Shown one piece after another: positions 9,776-21,585 of a stretch of 64,000 nucleotides of DNA. Below the pieces are notes generated by a model. The model was not told the DNA's origin. It saw only the letters and a list, made by a program, of their open reading frames with translations, and did no database searches. The stretch lies in assembly GCA_963971225.1 (NCBI GenBank), contig OZ020269.1, positions 12,610,701-12,674,700 on the forward strand, given 5' to 3'. Position 1 is the first letter of the stretch. Each line of letters opens with the position of its first letter. Source of the stretch: Melieria omissa. Taxonomy: Eukaryota > Arthropoda > Insecta > Diptera > Ulidiidae. Both the position numbers and the translations under genes were made by a program.

Positions 9776-12088
9776 GCTTTATGTAGATCACTGGCTGAAA
9801 AGTTGAAGATGGCTTTTAATGTATAAAACGAATGGATTGCTGTGTTTACCGACTTTGTTTGGAATATAAGAGTTTGTTTGCAAATTTGACGACCCGTTGT
9901 GTAAAAAGCTTTGGCCAAGGGTTAACATAGAGAAAGGTGACGGGTTGCATTGACGGGCACTTAGATTACGGAAATCTAAAGAAACATCTTTAATAAAAAA
10001 CGTTTAGTTTATGCAACCTTGAATCGTCCTATTTATTTTTCATTCAAAATCGTTTCTTGAAGTGATTTCCAACATTAACATTTTACATTTTCACTCCATC
10101 AAAACCACATCAGCGCTTTGATTTGCCATTGATGCCTTAAGCAACCCTCGCACGAATCACAATACAAAAACAAACGAAAATCTATCCACCTTTTGACCTC
10201 GTTTTCGGTGGCGAATGCGCAACAAAAACGCAGACGATAAAGGCGCAAAAGAAAAGCGAGATTTCTCCCTCCTCTTGTTGTGCGCTGTTTCATTGCTTTT
10301 GCCATTTGCTGCTATCACACAAATCGAAGATCGTTAACCAAATCGGTGAAAAGAAATGTGAGCACATTGCGTCGAACATTGGTCGCGCGTACCGAGTGCG
10401 AAATATTTACTTAAGTGTGGAATAAAAACTTTGCGCCATTCGGCAGTGCTGTGAAATTGTAAACAAATAACAAATTTGTGCATTTTAAATGTCAATTTGA
10501 CATTTTTGACTTGACGGGCAAAACTTCAGAAAATTTTCGCATTGACATTCAACGACATTTGCTTGGCCTAGTCGTGCTTGTCAAGTGAAGACACAAAAAA
10601 GAAGAACCAAAAAGCAGGTCTATGCATTTCTGGAGGTAAAATTAATGTTCATTACCAGGATTGATGAAGGCTGTTGATGCAAATGTGCCGCGGTTCCTCG
10701 CGCCATTATGCAGCCATCTTGCATGAAATTGAATCGGTCGGACTTTGTCGGAAGGCCCTAGACGTACGGTTATTTATAGCAGTGGGTGCGAAAAGAGTGC
10801 ATCTTGTGTGGATAGCAGCGGAAAGTGAGGGTTTACGGGAAATAATGCATGATTATAATTTAGTGCAAGCAGCGGCAAAGCGTTGGACGATTGCGCTTTA
10901 ACATTAGCGGCGAGTCCTCTTATAAATGTGAGACCACCACCAAAGGTTTCTTGCCAGCCTGGGGCGCACTTTTGACAAGTTTGTTTGCTTTTTAGTGCAG
11001 TTGGACTGCAGCAGAAGTCCAATTGCATTTATTGGCTGCGCCGTGCCCCTCATTGCATTCTAATTTTCATAGTATTTGACATTTGCCTTGCCTGCGTTCT
11101 GCTTTGCAGCTTGTTCGTGCGAATTGGTGCGTCACCGCCATTTTGAAAAGGGGTAAATAAAACGTTTGAGCGCGTATTCGTTTCGCCATCGTTGCACTCG
11201 CTCGCACCGCCGAACGAACACCGCGTTGGCCGTCGCTAGCTGTCGCTGTCGCTCCGCCTGCATTCGTGCGGTTCGTTTGGCCAATTCGTGTGTTGACAGC
11301 TGCTGTCAGTTCGCTGCCGAGGCACCTTGGCTACTTGTGTTCACACACAACACACACGAATTTGAAGTTTCCATCGAGAGAAAAAAAAGTTTGAAGTTTA
11401 ATTAATCAAAATTCAGTGAGGAAATTGACATTTTGTGGCGTTTTGTATACAAACGCTTGTCAAAGCCACTGGAGCCGGAAAACTACTGTGCGCGCAGCTG
11501 GGAATTGCCGGTGCAGAGCGGGCTGGAACGCAGCAACTGGCGACTCGCAGCCACAAAAGCTACTTTGTGAAAAAGGCAACTTTGGGAAATTGCCGAAATC
11601 GATACGACACGAATATCGGCCGGAAAATCATAGCAAGCGCAGTGCGGGCATCGGAAAGACGTTCAGCCAGTCAGACAGCCGACTTTTGGGAATTTCAAAA
11701 ATTTCTACCAAATATTTCAATTTCGAGTCCAATTTGAAAGACCGACGACGTCAACGTTTTTGAAGCGTTTTTGAAACGAAACGCCTGAGAGAAATTCGAT
11801 ACTGATTTGCCGGGGGACTGGGTCAGCCACATTGTGTGTAGGTTTTATTTTCCTTTTCGCGGCGGATATCTAGAGGCGTTTGCGAATTAATTGCACAATT
11901 GCGATTTTGAACTTTTGCATCTGTTCGTTGTTGCAGTTGCATCGAACCGAACAGCACACACGGCCAGAGCGTACACGGCTTGCAGCGTAATGTTTGTTGG
12001 CTGGCGGCGCACGACTCGATTGTGATAGAATTCAGCGGCAAACCATCTAGTTGTACCATAGCGTAGTGAAATCGAAGACAAAGGCAGA
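9776..12088. promoter_or_regulatory. Spacer, promoter and 5' UTR region of the achi/vis gene
   Basis: No coding gene recognised. The left part is the upstream flank of piggyBac-like copy 2. From about 10340 the sequence becomes richer in GC and CpG-containing words, with CG-rich stretches near 11165-11340 and 11460-11700, as is usual for fly 5' UTRs. A TCAGTT initiator-like word occurs at about 11305. A transcription start cannot be fixed. Several short upstream ATGs with small open frames precede the main start at 12089. Confidence 0.4.
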
Positions 12089-15000
12089 ATGCTCTCACCC
12101 GACGCGCTGCACCACCAGGAGGAGGTGAATCTGGCGCTGGACCGGCAGGTGCGACAGGACATACAGGACATGGCGCAGGAGGCGCAGATACAAGCACAAA
12201 TTATCGCACACGAAGGTGACTATTGCACTTTATATTGTATTTGTAATTTAGTAATTGCTCCGCTGGCCGCCAACGGCAAGTCGCCACTCTGTCAGTCCGG
12301 TGTGCACGGTAAATGTTGACTGGTTTGTGTGGCAGACAGCTGCAGCCGCAGACAGCAGAGCATACACGTCAAATTACGTAATTTGACACATTTTGCACTT
12401 TCCCACTTGTCGACGAAATGTCAGTTGTGGGAAAAGTCATAATAACGCAAAATTTGCTGAAACGCTCATCTGGAGATGCATTGGCGAGTGCAATAAAGTG
12501 AATTATATTTTGTAAAAGTGTTTGGTGGAAATGTGTGTGGCACGTTGCAATAACGAGGCTGGCGCTGCAAGACGCAGAGGTTTTAATGTGTCGGCCGCTG
12601 GTTGAAGGGGCAGGAGGCGGTTTGGCAAGAATTTGTCAAAAGCGATGGAGCACCAAAGGAGAAGTGCAACTGCTCGTCCTTCCGCAGCTCCTATGAGTCT
12701 GCTTGACCTAAAGTACGGCCGCTAGTTGTGGCAGTAAAAATGTGAGGTTAGGACTGGAAGTTCCATTTCTTTTGCAACTTGGTTCCAAATCAATGCCTGT
12801 TGTACAATTTTACTGAATCTGCCCATCACGATTAATCGAAAACTTTATTGGCATTGTTTAGAATTCATCATGAGTTGACTCCTTTTCATATGGTTTGTTG
12901 CTCTGTTTCAGCACGTGATCGCTTTCAGTCCACATCCAGCGTGGAGGAAGATGGTCACGAGGACATTGAACACGATGGCGTCACCGTGCTCGGAGTTGTC
13001 GAGGCGGACGAGGATGAGGAACAACATCACGAAACCATAGTGGAAGAAGACATCACTGAGCACGATATGTCCGATATGCAGGATGTCAAGGACTTCAAGG
13101 ACATACTGATGGAGTCTAGCGATGGCAACATGGACACCTCGACAATGCGCAAGCGACGTGGTAATCTGCCCAAACAGTCAGTGAAGATACTGAAACGTTG
13201 GCTATACGAGCATCGCTACAACGCCTATCCCAGCGATGCGGAGAAGTTCACGCTGTCGCAGGAGGCGAATCTGACGGTGCTGCAGGTACTTCTTTATCTA
13301 AACATGTAGCTGTTCCCCTGTATACTAGATATTGTGGATTTTTTGCAGGTTTGCAACTGGTTCATTAATGCACGTCGCCGCATACTGCCCGAAATGATAC
13401 GGCGCGAAGGCAACGATCCACTGCATTTTACCATATCGCGGCGCGGCAAAAAGCTAAACTCGTCCATGAACTCCAGCATGAATACGTCGGGCAATGCGCC
13501 GAATCCCATCACCGGCAGTCCCGCCTCAGAAGTGGTTGGTGCAGTGCCGCCCAAAATGCCATAAACCACTAAAATATCTGCAATTTTTCAGATTGTTGGC
13601 GCCACCGAGGAGGTAGAGGGTGACGAGGTGCACGACGGTGTTGCTAATGTATTAACTGCGCTTGGACACTTTGTGCAAACGCCCGGCGGCCATATGGTCA
13701 AAGTGGAACCGGACATGGAGTATGACGACAGCGTTATCTACAGGTAAATACCCGAATCGCCTCATCCCCAATTGTGCACAGTCAATGCATCTTGCCCTAC
13801 TCACCGCTGTCCAACTGTCCCTAACATATCGCTCCTTATTATCCTGCCACCCACCCAACCAACCAACCAACCAACCAACCATCCATCACCATCCACTTTG
13901 CACCGAACGCCACGCAAATCGCACATGCAGATGGCAGCAGGCGATTGCCGCCAATCCGCAGGGCTTTCAGAACTTGCATCCTCAAATTCAGGCCAAAATA
14001 CTGGCAAAAATTCAGGCGGCCAAGCAGCGTCAAGCAGCCGCTGCGGCCGCCGCCGCTGCAGCAGCTGCCGCACAAATACAGCCGCAATACAATGCCGCTC
14101 CCAGTGCCATGCCGGGTGCGAATAATGCCAATGCTGCAGCCGCCGCTCACGCCTCGCCGCCATCGTCAAGCAATGCCGCCGCCGCCGCAGCCGCGCAATT
14201 TCCCGCCAACGCCAAGTACTTTTACTCGCAAACGCTCAATCAGATCTTCCACATTCAGAATAACGTTGTGCCGCCGAAGACGCACTTCAATGCGATGAGG
14301 TATCCCCATTCGACATCAATGATATCGCCACCACACGGCACACACACACACACGCACAAACACGTTGCCGAGTAGACGTTACCGAGTAGGCGTGGACACA
14401 GGACCAACACGCACATTGCGGTTGCTATGTGCTGTGCTGCTCAGCTGTTGCGCCAGTTGCTGCCGCTTTCACTTTGTTGTTCTTTGATTTTGTATGAAGT
14501 TGTAATTTTCATTTTTAAATGTTCATTTAATTTGTATGGAAATGTATGAATTTATCTCTGATATGCTTTGTGCTTTTTATCTATTTTCAAATATCCCACT
14601 TTACCATTTGACAAGAATTGAATCTTTTGAAACGTACGCTGTATCACTAATTGGAACAATTGTTCGCTCACTTGCAGATCCGAGGACGACAGTGTCAACG
14701 AGTATGACTCGTGCGAGGCGCAGAGCGAGGAGGAGGGCAAATTCGAGAACTCCGACGCCTGGCAGAGTGTGATGAAGTAAGTGTCCAGCGCAGAGCTGAT
14801 GCGAGCAGACGCTACAAAGTGCATGATTGCTTCTTTAAAAAAAATTTATTTTTCTTTGATTTCGTTTCTGGCATATTTTCCCTCCAAAAATTTCATTCGT
14901 TTTGTTTTTGGCCTGTATCCTGCCGTATTCTGTGTTGTTTACTCCAACTTGACAACTCCACACGCTATCCAATAAATCTCCCAACTACACGACAACAACA

Positions 15001-15785
15001 ACAACGTTAATATTTGATGACAACCACAACAACAATAACAACCGTGTACTCGATTTGCTTACCGAAAAAAAACCACAAAATATTCCCTCCTTTTTACCTA
15101 CAAACTGTCGCTATAAACGCTGTCGTCCTACGTTTTCTCGCCTATTGAACGATTCTTTTTACGGGACTGTTTTCAGTACCGAGGAAGTGACAACCACTAG
15201 TCCGACAGCAACGAATACCACCTACTGGACCACCGCATCGCATCCGCATCAATCGTCAACGCAACAGCCGCATCCGGTTAGCGTCAGTGCGGCGACTCAC
15301 TCGGGCGCCGTTGGTAGGTATCGAGTGCTGATCAGAGTGTTTCCTAAATTTCACTCATCTGATTGCGCTTCTTGCAGTGAACAATGTGATAGCCGCTGCT
15401 CAGGCGGCTGCCAATGTGAATGCCGTTGTCAGTTCGGGTGAGCTGGCGGCCGAGGCGGGTAATGTGGGCGCCGAGGCCACTGTTGTAACAACGTCCCAAA
15501 CCAATGCTGCCATCGCCAACAACAACAACAACATTGTGGCGAACAACAACACCATCACATCGACAGTGCAAGTCATACATCCGGGTAGTCATCTGGTGAA
15601 AGGTGAGCGGGAACACGCTTCCAATAACAAATGTTGCATAATTTCATTGAATTTTTCTCTGTGTGTGTGCAGGTGTCATACGCGATGATAAGGATAAATT
15701 TAAGTGTCTGTACCTGCTGGTGGAGACGGCTGTGGCCGTACGCCAACGTGAACAGGGAGAGGACGTCCACGTGCTGGGCAATTGA
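12089..15785 (+). CDS. achi: TALE homeobox transcription factor, achintya/vismay (TGIF) family
   Basis: Nuclear transcription factor; in Drosophila the achi/vis pair is needed for spermatocyte gene expression. Nine exons join in frame: 12089-12215, 12912-13285, 13349-13531, 13592-13743, 13931-14299, 14678-14776, 15177-15313, 15378-15602 and 15673-15785, giving 592 residues. An acidic region (about 50-105) precedes the TALE homeodomain (about 123-185), which shows [14 protein letters not shown], the three-residue extension around YNAYP, and WFINARRR with N174. Exon 5 encodes a poly-Ala run of ~13 and other Ala and Asn tracts. The C-terminus ([19 protein letters not shown]) is typical of the fly family. 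Exon 3's donor could be 13532 or 13535. Reading past it would end at a stop near 13562, and reading past exon 5 ends near 14375, so shorter isoforms are possible. Drosophila has two recent copies; one is seen here. Confidence 0.93.
12216..12911 (+). other. Intron 1 of the achi/vis gene
   Basis: A 696-bp intron with GT at 12216 and AG at 12910-12911. Nothing coding or repetitive was recognised in it. Confidence 0.75.
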
Positions 15786-17522
15786 GAATGACGCCGCTGT
15801 CGGTTGTGCACAGCGTGTGTCATTGGTTTTATACGGATTTGTTTCTTTTTTATATGGAGTAACCCAAACCTCATAGTACACACACTTGAAATACTGCAGC
15901 GTTTTGTGTTGGCGTACGAATTTTCATTAGGTTTTTTGTTTTTTCATTTAATTTTTTGTAACCGCAATCATCAGTTAGCTCGTTTACTATCACTACCACG
16001 TTTTGCAGCGTTATTTCGATGATACCCTAAAATGCCAATTACCAAGTCAGTCTTTACCAACACTTTACCTTTGTTCCATTTGCAATAATAATGTTCGATA
16101 TTTTCGCTCATAGCCAAAAGCTGTGGTTTTCGTAGATTTGCAATTGTTAATTTGTTGTTAAACAATTTACTTGGAGTTTCATTAAATGCGTATTAAAAAA
16201 AAATAAATTCTTGGCAGTTGTATGCAGTTTTTCACAAAACAAATTGTGCACAAAAAATACGACAAGCAATGCCGAATTATGTCAACAAGCAAGTTTTGCG
16301 CGCATTCGCCACAAATCGACAAATAGAAAAATAATCTTGTGAGCGCGCAACTGCTCTGTTCGAGAATGCTTCCATTAGCTGCTTTTTACAAATATCACAC
16401 TCGAAGTGCAGTACGTTCCATTTGTTAGCCGCAAATGCATCCCATACCAATTAGTTGCAAATTTTTTTTACCATTATACGTATGTAGGCATTGACAAAAG
16501 CAAAATGCTTACAGGCATTTTTTCACTCGCAAACAAAAAAACTCAATTTAAATCTAATTCTAAAAAGCTAAATAAATGTAACATATTTAAACATTTATAC
16601 GTAACGCATATGTGTAGCATTAGCAGAACTTAACTAGGCGAGTACTTGTAAAAATATAAAAAATAGAAACCGAAATATAGAAAAACATGCAAACAAAAAA
16701 AACAAAAGATGATTTGAAAAGGAAACAACACTTCCTTGAACCTGTAGCTGGCGTTACACGCCACAATCCTTCATACTTTTTGTACTATCAAACTAGCTGC
16801 TAAGCACGAACCCCCTGTTCCCTTATGCCGCTTCAGCCTGCAATGGACACACACGCATAATTTGTACAGCAATCACTATGGGTGTGCAGTAGCGATGGCG
16901 GGCGACACCTATGCCGGCTACTTCTGTGCATTGCAATGAATTTTCTCACCGCATAAATTAGGAAACTATACATAGTAATGCAATTTAAAATCAGTTTAAA
17001 GCAGATTAATACAATTTGTTATATGCATTAAGCAATGTGTGGCAGAGACAATGTGAGAGAATATATATTAAAAAAACAAGAAAAACTACTAAATAAATGA
17101 AATGCAAATATAAAAGAATAGATAAAATGTATTTTCATATGGACCAAAAATACTTGACCAGAGAGGCTTTCAAATAGGCAGAAGATGGTAGGATTTTAAG
17201 GTTTTTTTATGAAGTGCAGCTGGGCATTTGATATGTGAATTTTGTAGTAAAACGTAATACTTTTTTATGAAGTCAGAAAATCAACTTATAACATTGATTG
17301 AAAGCTTATGTGGGACCCTTTCATTGGGTTTAGACTCTAGAGAAACTTGCTCCAATTGTATCTTAAGAGAACCAACAACTTTAAATACTCTACCAATACC
17401 TCAGAACTCAGATCCTCAGGAATTCTGAATATTCAAAGTTTCGTTCCTAGCAAATATTTTTATTAATAAAGCACGCCTTGAGATTGACAATGAAACTTGA
17501 AGAATAAAATCGCAATCACAAT
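15786..17522. other. 3' UTR of the achi/vis gene, then AT-rich intergenic DNA
   Basis: The first AATAAA after the stop is at 16202-16207; further A-rich signals occur to about 17110. No gene is seen in this stretch. Confidence 0.5.
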
Positions 17523-17694
17523 GTGGCAACCAGTGGCGGATCCAGGGGGGTTTTGGGGGTTGAAACCCCCCCCCCGAAATATTTGGATTGACTAAAAAAC
17601 TACATACAAATTAAAAGGCATTTTAAAAATATTAAAGAATTACTTTTTAAAACCACCCCCGAAATATTTTTCTGGATCCGCGCCTGGTGGCAAC
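17523..17694. mobile_element. Non-autonomous hAT-type MITE with 8-bp target duplication
   Basis: A 156-bp element (17531-17686) lies between perfect copies of gtggcaac at 17523-17530 and 17687-17694. Its ends are inverted repeats: the left reads cagtggcggatccag, and the right, reverse-complemented, reads caggcgcggatccag (13 of 15 match). Eight-base target duplications and CAG-starting ends are hallmarks of the hAT superfamily. There is no coding capacity. A C-rich stretch near 17564 pairs with the G-rich left arm. Confidence 0.85.
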
Positions 17695-18529
17695 TATTTG
17701 CTGAAGCTTATTCAATGAACCTATTCAACTATTGCTGTTTAAATACATAAAAAACGAACCAGAAATCTTGAATACATTACAAATAACTCGGAACTTCAGG
17801 AGTTCCAAGTATTCAAAGTTCTTAGTTTCTGAATCTCGCAGTTCATTTTAAAAGACCAAAACCAAATAAAACTCGCCTTAAAATCACAGAATTGTATTCT
17901 GAGGCAAAAAACTAAAAAACTAAATCTTAATTGTCCAAACAATTTCCTCTAATTAAGAATCAAATTTCCATGCATGCAACGTGTTAAAGCCATAAATTAA
18001 ACTCATTATTGTTAGATTTTGTGTTGAAATCATATCGACTTGGCAACTCTATCAATCTACTTTAGCCGGCTATTTTATTGTGTGTGATGTAGTCGAGCAA
18101 TTTTGTATCTGAGCGTTGACGACAAACACGCGGGCGCTGCTGCTTGTTTCGCTCTCGTCATCATCGTCGTTGCCGTCGTCGTCGTCGCCGCATACCAAAT
18201 ACTACAAAAAGAGAATTACCAAATTCGGTAATAGGTGAGTATAATGAACTCTACAGTCAGAATTATGCCGACAACCAGATATCTCAGCCATACCAAATAT
18301 AGTTGTAGAGATAACTAGAAGCGTTGCTTTCGAACGGGGTGCAACGATGAGACAATCGTCGATCGTCGATCTTCGAGTGGCAGTTCTGAAGTGTCTTTCA
18401 AATCAACGAAACAGTAGGTCAATGATTTGAATAGAAAAATAGAATGGAAAATTATTGATATCAATGATGAGTAGAAACGACAGCTTAGACATAAAAGAAG
18501 AAGAAAACCATGGATAGGAAATCTATTTG
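17695..18529. other. Intergenic stretch without recognised gene
   Basis: Includes a CGTCGT-type trinucleotide-rich patch at about 18155-18190. No gene or complete element was recognised. Confidence 0.4.
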
Positions 18530-19980
18530 AACTTAAATAAAGTTGAGTTTAGCAGAGGAAAAAGTTGGATAGGAATGGAGTTGGAACTTAGGAGAAGAAA
18601 TAGTTGGATAGGAAAAGAGTTGGAACTTAGAAGAAAAAATAGTTGGATAGAAATAAAGTTGGAACTTAGGAGAAGAAAGAGATGGATTGGAAAAGAGTTA
18701 GAACTTAGGAGAAGAAACAGTTGGAGAGGAATAGAGTTGAAACTTAGGAGAAGAAACAGTTGGATAGGAAAAGAGTTAGAACTTGGGAGAAGAAAAAGTT
18801 GGATAGCAATAGAGTTGAAACTTAGAAGAAGAAACAGTTGGATAGGAAAAGAGTTAGAACTTAGAAGAAGAAACAGCTGGATAGGAAAAGAGTTAGAACT
18901 TGGGAGAAGAAAAAGTTGGATAGGAATAGAGTTGGAACTTGGAAGAAGAGACAGTTTCATAGGAAAAGAGTTAGAACTTAGAAGAAGAAACAGCGGGATA
19001 AGAAAAGAGTTAGAACTTGGGAGAAGAAAAAGTTTGATAGGAATAGAGTTGGAACTTAGAAGAAGAGACAGTTGGATAGGAAAAGAGTTGGAACTTAGAA
19101 GAAGAAACAGTTGGATAGGAAAAGAGTTGGAACTTAGGAAAAGAAAGAGTTGGATACGAATAGAGTTGGAACTTGGAAGAAGAGACAGTTTCATAGGAAA
19201 AGAGTTGGAACTTAGAAGAAGAAACAGTTGGATAGGAAAATATTTGGAACTTGGGAGAAGAAAAAGTTGGATAGGAATAGAGTTGGAACTTAGGAGAAGA
19301 GACAGTTGGATAGGAAAAGAGTTGGAACTTAGAAGAAGAAACAGTTGGATAGGAAAAGAGTTGGAACTTAGAAGAAGAAACAGTTGGATAGGAAAAGATT
19401 TGGAACTTAGGAGAAGAAACAGTTGGATAGGAATAGAGTTGGAACTTAGGAGAAGAAAGAGGTGGATAGGAAAAGAGTTAGAACTTAGGAGAAGAAACAG
19501 TTGGATAGGAATAGAGTTGGAACTTAGGAGAAGAAAGAGTTCGATAGGAAAAGACTTGGAACTTAGGAGAAGGAAACAACAGGAAAAACAGCTCAATATG
19601 AATAGTTGTAGATTAGAAGAGGAAACAGTTGGATAGGAATAGATTTGTAACTTAGGAGAACAGCTGGATAGAAATAAAGTTGGAACACAGGAGAACAGAC
19701 AGTTGGACAATAGAAGAGTTGGAGTTTAGAAGAGGAAAAAGTTGGATAGGAAGAAAAAGTTTGATAGTAATAGAGTTGGAACTTAGGAGAAGAAATAGTT
19801 GGATAGGAATAGAGTTGGGGATTCGAAGAGGGAAAATTGGAAAGGAAAAATTCCGAACTTATGAGAACAAACAGCTGGATATGAATAGAGTTGGAACTTA
19901 GGAAAAGAAACTGCTGGATAGAAATGATGAACAGAGTTGGAGCTAAGGATAAGAAAAAGTTGGATAATATAGAACTAAGA
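18530..19980. repeat. 39-bp minisatellite, about 26 good units plus degenerate copies
   Basis: Purine-rich unit of 39 bases with the core gttggataggaaaagagttg then gaacttagaagaag. Between about 18550 and 19590 I count about 26 units. Degenerate units with length changes continue to about 19980. Since 39 is a multiple of three, the array is open on both strands: 18527-19636 plus (a 13-residue SWIGKELELRRRN-type repeat) and 18523-19710 minus (SNSFPIQLFLLLS-type). Units often alternate between two variants (ggaaaagag versus ggaatagag), suggesting a 78-bp higher-order repeat. The encoded peptides resemble no family I know, and both are explained by the DNA repeat. Confidence 0.95.
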
Positions 19981-21585
19981 GCCTCGGTCCATTTGATTGG
20001 GAGGCTCATAGTTTTAATGGTAGGAAGTTTTTCTCATTATGCACTTTTCGAGCTGAACAATTTCCACACCTTTCAACTAGTTTCAAGTCGCTAAGAAGAT
20101 CTTGGGTATACATTGAAATTCTAGACTTTTATGAATGAGTGCTTGAGTGAATAATTACGGAAAGATGGACTTCAGCAAATATTTGATAAGCATACAGCCA
20201 CTCAATGAGATTTATTTTTTTGGTCAGAATGTGTCATCAAATGGAAATCTTCGTTGAAACTTTGAAACATTGTGTCAAATGTCTGTTTTAAAAAGCTGTT
20301 GTGATAAAAAGTAAGTCAATAAAATATTTTTCGTTATGGTGTAGGCTCGAACTTGTAGGCTGAGATTTAGGAGTTCAATGTTTAGACATAATTTGATTAG
20401 TTATTTATTTGTTTTCTTTCCCAGATACTATGAAGAGAGATTTATTTTCTAGTAGAAAAAAGAGAGAAAGAGAGAGAGAGTGCTATCACTATTTACTATA
20501 TGAAGAGAATGGTAAAGGTTTTTTATTAATGTGTTGAAATACAGAATAAGTTTTTGGCAAGTCTTAATTTGAAAACAGGTTATGGACAGTTAATAGTACA
20601 AGTTTGTAGGTTTGAGCATTAAAATCAATAAAATACGATAAATAAAAATAAATAAAACAAAAACTATAGTTTAAGAAATGTAGACTGAATCGACAGCTAA
20701 CAAAAAGACAGATTTGACTACTTGAAGCTGTATTAAAGCCCATCTTGCAGCAACTACAACTGTCTAAACTGTGTCTAAATGAATAGAAATGATATACAAA
20801 TTGTGGCTGATTCCACTCGACAGACTGGCATCTTTTAATTTGACTCTCTCTGCGATTGTCCCCTTAACCTTGAATTGTGAAAGATTTGCAATTTACAATT
20901 TCAATGTGGATTCGAGCATTAAATATACCACAGACGTGACATTGCCACCGGTCACGCCACAGCTTCTAACACCAGTAAGTGCTTGTTGATTGATTTATTA
21001 TAGTTTCTGTATCAAAAATTTATCAAGTGTGGTCAATTCGAGGCCGCGCGACCTCTTGAAGGTTACGATTTTTTTTCGTTTTGTTTTTTAAATGCTATTT
21101 GAACCCATGACCCTCTGACATGGCTTTCCATGCATAAGTCACTATGGCAGCTGACTAGATTTATAGTTTAAGATCAAATAGTCAATTGATTTGCCTATAA
21201 AAAACATTCGATTAAAGCACCAACCAGACAACCAAATCATGAACTACATCACAACTTCACAATTCCATTATTTCACACTCCGAACGCCACTCAGCCACGT
21301 TGCAGGTGAGCTTTCGGCCAAACGGCCCAACGCCAAGTAAGCACTGTACCGACCGGTCGTTGGCGTGTAGCGTGCACTCGTGTGCACACTACTGACGATA
21401 CGTTGGCGAGACAAGGTCGTCGCATGGTTGGCGATGACGCTTTTTCATAGTAGATTTGCTCATCGGCGCGAACGCAACTGTTTCTAGCTTGCGATGTAAA
21501 AACGTGTGCAGTGTGAATTAACATTTTGTTGATAAACAAAAAACGCCGGGACGCTGAAAAAAAGCCCAATACGCCCTCGAAATTG
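19981..21585. other. Intergenic region and probable leader of the ZAD zinc-finger gene
   Basis: AT-rich with a GA microsatellite near 20460-20480. A 66-codon open frame at 20789-20989 has no recognisable homology. From about 21290 the sequence becomes GC-richer and is probably the promoter and 5' UTR of the gene starting at 21586. Confidence 0.4.

Noticed and set aside
18523..19710. Two long open frames (369 and 395 codons) on opposite strands
   Set aside because: Both arise from a 39-bp repeat unit whose length is a multiple of three; no start context, splice signals or known domain.
20789..20989. 66-codon frame before the zinc-finger gene
   Set aside because: No recognised homology; the gtaagt-like word near 20973 is not in a convincing exon.
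21526..21585. Upstream extension of the zinc-finger frame
   Set aside because: The extension begins at TTG; the first ATG is at 21586, which was used as the start.
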